Part shown: one piece after another, positions 60,100 through 64,000 of the stretch | Layout: the number at the start of each line of letters is the position of its first letter | Numbering within the stretch: the first letter of the stretch is position 1 | DNA from: Vibrio rotiferianus CAIM 577 = LMG 21460 | GTDB taxonomy: Bacteria > Pseudomonadota > Gammaproteobacteria > Enterobacterales > Vibrionaceae | NCBI RefSeq assembly: GCF_002741985.1 | Contig: NZ_APHW01000104.1 | Span: forward strand, 186,001 to 250,000 | Direction: 5' to 3' | DNA: 64,000 nt | Position numbers and translations under genes: made by a program | Notes under the pieces: generated by a model | Databases searched by the model: none | Told to the model about the DNA's origin: nothing | Seen by the model: only the letters and a program-made list of their open reading frames with translations

Positions 60100-60897
60100 T
60101 TATCGAGTGATTTGGTTTCGGAAATCTTTCGGTGTCATGTTGTACACAGATTTGAACGCTGTACTAAAGTGAGCCGCACTTTTGAAACCAGAATCGAACG
60201 CAATTTGCGTGATTGATTTTTGCGATACTCTTAGCTGGGTAGCAGCATAGTTAATACGCTTTACCTTTAGTATATGTGAGAAAGACATGTCATCAGCTGC
60301 TAGGCGTCGCTTCAATGTCGCGATAGACATGCCTAATTCAGCGGACACTATCTCAAGTGTGATATCTTTCTCGATGTTTTTCTCAATATAGTCGATGATT
60401 TTTTGTGAATCACTCAGATGACCTGCGTTGTTAATAATACTAAGAAGGTTAGGTTGAACCTCGGCCATCATTGCAATTAACGCCAACGCTAGGTGGCATT
60501 GAGCTAATTCATTCTTCTGTTTAGAAACTAAGCTCACTAATAGGTCTTTTGCTACCGCGATGTCGCCGTACTGATTTGAATCAAACGGGTAGAACAGTCT
60601 TGTAGAGGCTGTTGAGGCCGCTCCTTCAAGTTGGTGAAGGTTAGACAACAATTCGCTATCAAAGACTAGGGCGGTTGCTTGAAAGCCATTCTCACCAGCT
60701 TGTGACTCAGCAGTAAGTAAGTCTTCTGAGTTATAAAGAGCGAAGTCCCCAGCTTTCCATTCCATTTCTTGCCCATCGGGCTGGTGGACGAGCAGTGAAC
60801 CCTCTTCAACAATGTACAAGCCATTATGCGGAGTTGTGTATCGTTCACTTTTTCTAGCAGTAAAATGATTAAAACGTAGTATCTGTATATTCGGCAT
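60100..60897 (-). CDS. AraC-family transcriptional regulator
   Basis: The 265-aa protein has an N-terminal cupin-like sensing part (about residues 15-110: GLYIVEEGSLLVHQPDGQEMEWKAGDFALYNS) and a C-terminal pair of helix-turn-helices (about 165-262: LEIVSAELGMSIATLKRRLAADDMSFSHILKVKRINYAATQL, then ITQIAFDSGFKSAAHFSTAFKSVYNMTPKDFRNQ). This layout is shared with GadX/PerA-type regulators. The stop codon abuts the stop of the converging DUF3024 gene, leaving no terminator. The target is unknown. Confidence 0.92.
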   Translation of the reverse strand: MPNIQILRFNHFTARKSERYTTPHNGLYIVEEGSLLVHQPDGQEMEWKAGDFALYNSEDLLTAESQAGENGFQATALVFDSELLSNLHQLEGAASTASTRLFYPFDSNQYGDIAVAKDLLVSLVSKQKNELAQCHLALALIAMMAEVQPNLLSIINNAGHLSDSQKIIDYIEKNIEKDITLEIVSAELGMSIATLKRRLAADDMSFSHILKVKRINYAATQLRVSQKSITQIAFDSGFKSAAHFSTAFKSVYNMTPKDFRNQITR

Positions 60898-60922
60898 AGG
60901 CTCTTATGTCTTTTACAAAAAC

Positions 60923-60952
60923 AAAAAAGGCGCTCATTTGAGCGCCTTTTTT
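60923..60952 (-). terminator. Terminator of rnb
   Basis: Stem AAAAAAGGCGCTC (60923-60935) with GAGCGCCTTTTTT (60940-60952), loop ATTT, with U-tract on the minus strand 12 nt after the RNase II stop. Confidence 0.9.
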
Positions 60953-60964
60953 AACGAACAGCTG

Positions 60965-62968
60965 TTATTCGCTTACTGTCTCTTTGGCATCAGTTGCCGG
61001 AGCGTCAGCAAATACTTGTGTTGGTTTAGCGACCAAACTGCGATTCTCTTGATTCACATCAGTTAGAATAACTTCTAATGTATCACCCAGTTTGTATACC
61101 ACTTCTTTATCGATCGAAACAGTACCGTTGTCGCCATTGCACTCAATTCTTTCTTTATTATCAAGAATCAAGCTACCAGGAATAAAGGCTGCTGCGCCAT
61201 TTTCGAGAAGTCGGACACGTGCTCCCGCACGATTAATGTCAAAAATCTCACCTGTGAAACACGTTTGCTTGTTTGGCTCGTCTGCAAGAGTACGTGCGTA
61301 TAGCCAATCAGAGACATTTCGTTCAGCGATTTTATGATGCTTACGATGCAATGCTAGCTCTTCGCCAACTTCATCATCTGGTGTTTGGATCGGTTCTTTG
61401 TTTAGAATCACGGCTTTCAGCATGCGATGGTTGATCATATCGCCGTACTTACGAATTGGTGATGTCCAAGTCGCGTAGATGTCCAATCCCATTGCGTAGT
61501 GAGGCAGTGGTTGGTTACCCACTTCGCTGTAAGTTTGGAATTTACGAATGCGATTATCTAGGTACGAGCTTTCTTGAACACCCAACCAGCGGCGTAGCGC
61601 AGCAAAACCTTCTAATGTGGCGATAGATTCCGCTGTGAACTCAAGCGTGCCTTCAGGGTTTACCATTTGAACGACGTCTTCGATCTTTTCTGCTTTCAAA
61701 CCTGCGTGCGTGTTGAAGACGCCCGTTTCAAACTTGTCACGAAGTGTACGGCCAGCACAGATGTTTGCGGTGATCATAGACTCTTCAACTAGGCGGTTTG
61801 CACTGCGACGCATGTCAGCGTGGATTGCTACAACGTCGTTGTCTTCGCTCAGTTCGAAGCGGTAGTCTGGACGATCTGGGAATACAACTGCGTTCTTTTC
61901 ACGCCAATCTGCACGAGCAAGTGAGAAGTCATACAGATCACGAACGATAGTCGCGATCTCTTCTGATGGCTGCCATCTGTCTGAGCTGCCGTTTTCTAAC
62001 CAATCAGAGACGTGGTCGTATGCAAGACGAGCGTGAGATTTGATGTTTGCAGCGAAGAAGTTGATGTCATCACCAATTACGCCATCTTTGCTTACTGTAA
62101 CTGTACAGCAGATAGCAGGGCGGATTTCACCTTCGATTAGAGAACATAAATTGTCAGCTAGATCACGAGGCAACATTGGGATGTTGCGACCTGGAAGGTA
62201 GATAGTGTAGCCACGCTCACGGGCGACCTTATCCATATCATCTTCAGGTGTGATGTACGCGGTTGGATCCGCGATTGCGATAGTCAGTTCGAAATCACCA
62301 GATTCTGTTTTTTTCGCGTACAGTGCATCGTCCATATCTTTGGTTGATTCGCCATCGATAGTTACGAAAGGAACGTGAGTCATGTCGACGCGTTCTAGAT
62401 CTGCGTCGTCTTTCAGTTCCCAGTTTTCGATGCCTGCTGGCTCAGAGTTTGGTAGATCGTTTTGAGCAAGCGTTACCCACCAAGGAGCAATCTTGTCGTT
62501 TGAATCAGTAATCTTCTCAGAAATTTCTACGAAGAAAGTGTTATCGCCTTTAAGAGGGTGGCGAATAAGATGTGCGACAACCCAGTCGCCTTCTGCGAAT
62601 TCGTCAGGCTTTAGACCTTTCTTTAGCTTTGCTTTAAGAGATAGCTTCTTAAGCTGTGGGTGATCAGGTGCAACGTTTAGCTTGCCTTTGAACATTTTTA
62701 CTCGGCCAATAAAGCGAGTTACGGCTTGTTCTAGCAGCTCTTGTGGTTCTGCAACTTCACGTTCGTTTTCCGTGCGGATGATGGCAACCACTTTGTCGCC
62801 GTGCATGCACTTCTTCATGTACGCTGGTGGGATGAAGAAGCTGGTTTTGCTATCCACTTCCAGGAAGCCAAAGCCTTTATCAGTTGCTTTGACTGAGCCT
62901 TCTTTTTTAGGCAGATTTTCTTGGATTTGCTGCTTAAGCTGAGCTAATAGTGGGTTATCTTGAAACAT
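60965..62968 (-). CDS. rnb: Exoribonuclease II (RNase II)
   Basis: The 667-aa 3'-5' exoribonuclease has the standard order of a cold-shock-like N-terminal domain, RNB catalytic domain (about residues 190-520) and C-terminal S1 domain (about 560-645). The four active-site aspartates of the RNB domain are D205, D211, D213 and D214 in TIDGESTKDMDDALY. Length is slightly above E. coli RNase II (644 aa) owing to a C-terminal extension, ATDAKETVSE. It degrades unstructured RNA in the cytoplasm. It is divergent from deaD, another RNA-processing gene. Confidence 0.96.
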   Translation of the reverse strand: MFQDNPLLAQLKQQIQENLPKKEGSVKATDKGFGFLEVDSKTSFFIPPAYMKKCMHGDKVVAIIRTENEREVAEPQELLEQAVTRFIGRVKMFKGKLNVAPDHPQLKKLSLKAKLKKGLKPDEFAEGDWVVAHLIRHPLKGDNTFFVEISEKITDSNDKIAPWWVTLAQNDLPNSEPAGIENWELKDDADLERVDMTHVPFVTIDGESTKDMDDALYAKKTESGDFELTIAIADPTAYITPEDDMDKVARERGYTIYLPGRNIPMLPRDLADNLCSLIEGEIRPAICCTVTVSKDGVIGDDINFFAANIKSHARLAYDHVSDWLENGSSDRWQPSEEIATIVRDLYDFSLARADWREKNAVVFPDRPDYRFELSEDNDVVAIHADMRRSANRLVEESMITANICAGRTLRDKFETGVFNTHAGLKAEKIEDVVQMVNPEGTLEFTAESIATLEGFAALRRWLGVQESSYLDNRIRKFQTYSEVGNQPLPHYAMGLDIYATWTSPIRKYGDMINHRMLKAVILNKEPIQTPDDEVGEELALHRKHHKIAERNVSDWLYARTLADEPNKQTCFTGEIFDINRAGARVRLLENGAAAFIPGSLILDNKERIECNGDNGTVSIDKEVVYKLGDTLEVILTDVNQENRSLVAKPTQVFADAPATDAKETVSE

Positions 62969-63348
62969 CTTTTTTTTAACTTACCAATGGAGTTGGGCAC
63001 ACTATAATCATTGCGCGCTATTATTACTACTGAAAGCGCGCAAATTCGCCCCTGTTTATTGACTGTTTTGTTGAATAATCATCATCGACAGCCCTTAAAA
63101 ATAGGGGATAGGTGGAAATTTACGCGAATAATACCATTAGTGAGAATAAATTGTGATGTAATTCAATTTTTTCTGGCTTTTTTTATGCATTTAAGGAATA
63201 ATCCGCCTCCCTTAGTCGTCCCTAATGGCTTATCGCGGTTGTGTACTGTACTAATTCCCTTTCTGAATGGATTTAGTAACTGGATGAATCAGTATCGAAT
63301 TGGAAGAGCATATGGGACTGTTTTTTTGTTTAATTAAGTAGGATCCCA
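62969..63348. other. 380-bp rnb/deaD divergent region, likely deaD leader
   Basis: It holds divergent promoters of rnb and deaD. E. coli deaD carries a long 5' leader subject to post-transcriptional control, so the length here is notable. No terminator, riboswitch fold or credible gene was recognised; a 108-codon frame at 63011-63337 starts with TTG and has no ribosome site. Confidence 0.45.
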
Positions 63349-64000
63349 ATGCAAGATTCTGTTATTCAATTCAGCGATTTATCTCTGAATGATTCTATCC
63401 TTTCTGCTCTAGACGGAATGGGTTTCGTGTCACCAACTCCAATTCAGGCTGCGGCAATCCCACACCTATTGGAAGGTGCTGACGCGCTGGGTAAAGCACA
63501 GACGGGTACAGGTAAAACGGCAGCATTCTCTCTGCCTCTTCTAAACAAACTAGATCTAAACCAACGTAAACCACAAGCAATCGTTCTTGCTCCAACTCGT
63601 GAGCTAGCGATTCAGGTTGCGGCTGAGATGAAGAACCTTGGTAAAAACATCAAGGGTCTTAAAGTTCTAGAAATCTACGGTGGTGCATCTATCGTAGATC
63701 AAATGCGTGCTCTTAAAAACGGTGCACACGTTGTTGTTGGTACTCCTGGCCGTGTTCAAGACCTTATCAACCGTGAACGTCTACATCTAGACGAAGTTAA
63801 TACTTTCGTACTTGATGAAGCAGACGAAATGCTAAACATGGGTTTCGTGGACGACGTAACTGCGATCATGGAGCACGCTCCAGAATCAGCTCAACGCGTT
63901 CTATTCTCTGCAACTATGCCACCAATGCTGAAAAACATTGTTGAGCGCTTCCTACGTGATCCTGTAACTGTTGACGTTGCTGGTAAAAACCACACTGTAG
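63349..64000 (+). CDS. deaD: DeaD/CsdA-type DEAD-box RNA helicase (5' part)
   Basis: The first 217 codons are present and the gene runs off the window. MQDSVIQFSDLSLNDSILSALDGMGFVSPTPIQ is the start; motifs are AQTGTGKTAAFS, PTRELAIQ, GTPGRV, DEADEML and SAT. The start lies 6 nt after GTAGGATC. DeaD unwinds structured RNA during ribosome biogenesis and mRNA decay in the cold. Confidence 0.93.
   Translation, partial: MQDSVIQFSDLSLNDSILSALDGMGFVSPTPIQAAAIPHLLEGADALGKAQTGTGKTAAFSLPLLNKLDLNQRKPQAIVLAPTRELAIQVAAEMKNLGKNIKGLKVLEIYGGASIVDQMRALKNGAHVVVGTPGRVQDLINRERLHLDEVNTFVLDEADEMLNMGFVDDVTAIMEHAPESAQRVLFSATMPPMLKNIVERFLRDPVTVDVAGKNHTV

Noticed and set aside
63011..63337. 108-codon frame in the rnb/deaD region
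   Set aside because: TTG start, no ribosome site and no recognisable domain; more likely part of the deaD leader.

Overview
The window reads as a chromosome segment of a marine gammaproteobacterium of the genus Vibrio, most likely the Harveyi clade (V. parahaemolyticus, alginolyticus or harveyi type). The reasons are a betIBA operon fused to a choXWV transporter operon, a 218-aa nitroreductase close to Vibrio fischeri FRase I, a VieSAB-like phosphorelay, a MshQ-like protein, and Vibrio-type intergenic repeats. Replicon and species cannot be fixed from sequence alone; chromosome II is a reasonable inference from the bet operon and the rnb/deaD pair. Coding density is about 87 percent, and base composition shows no obvious foreign island.

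Layout. (1) 1-6.9 kb: choline uptake and oxidation to glycine betaine (betI, betB, betA, choX, choW, choV), closed by a strong terminator. (2) 7-11.7 kb: lipoprotein, nitroreductase, globin and a slipin/NfeD membrane-quality pair. (3) 11.8-21.4 kb: cyclic-di-GMP signalling, with a CHASE4-PAS-degenerate GGDEF-EAL protein and a three-gene phosphorelay (hybrid kinase, REC-EAL, REC-TPR). (4) 21.6-30.9 kb: OsmC, a DUF2804/hydroxylase pair, HAD hydrolase, LD-carboxypeptidase, sugar dehydrogenase, YiaY-type alcohol dehydrogenase, ElbB with a short acidic protein in front, and a YddG exporter. (5) 30.9-40.5 kb: three kinds of intergenic repeat interleaved with a CDF-type protein, LysR, a methyltransferase, an acetoacetyl-CoA synthetase gene broken by one base, phhAB with TyrR-like boxes, and a surface lipoprotein. 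(6) 40.5-46.8 kb: small conserved genes of unknown role, pcp and a YeiR-type GTPase. (7) 46.9-57.5 kb: RhlE helicase, an orphan MshQ-like protein, a metal-site-less arginase relative with an IclR regulator, a CSS-EAL phosphodiesterase and ModF. (8) 57.6-64 kb: tRNA-Ser(UGA) beside the remains of a second tRNA, a MaoC-type hydratase, an orphan PstS with a Pho-like box, AraC, RNase II, and the start of the DeaD helicase.

Themes. Osmoprotection and cyclic-di-GMP turnover dominate. All three intact EAL domains keep their catalytic residues, while the only GGDEF domain has lost its signature, so the segment leans towards cyclic-di-GMP breakdown. Phenylalanine hydroxylation (phhAB) sits divergent to the acetoacetate-activating gene, which fits aromatic amino-acid catabolism ending in acetoacetate. 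RNA metabolism is represented by rnb, rhlE and deaD.

Most noteworthy: the phosphorelay mixes VieSAB and RocSAR designs; the arginase relative is a predicted pseudoenzyme; three families of structured repeats lie within 10 kb; two short genes (38 and 48 aa) and an orphan terminator point to unannotated transcripts.
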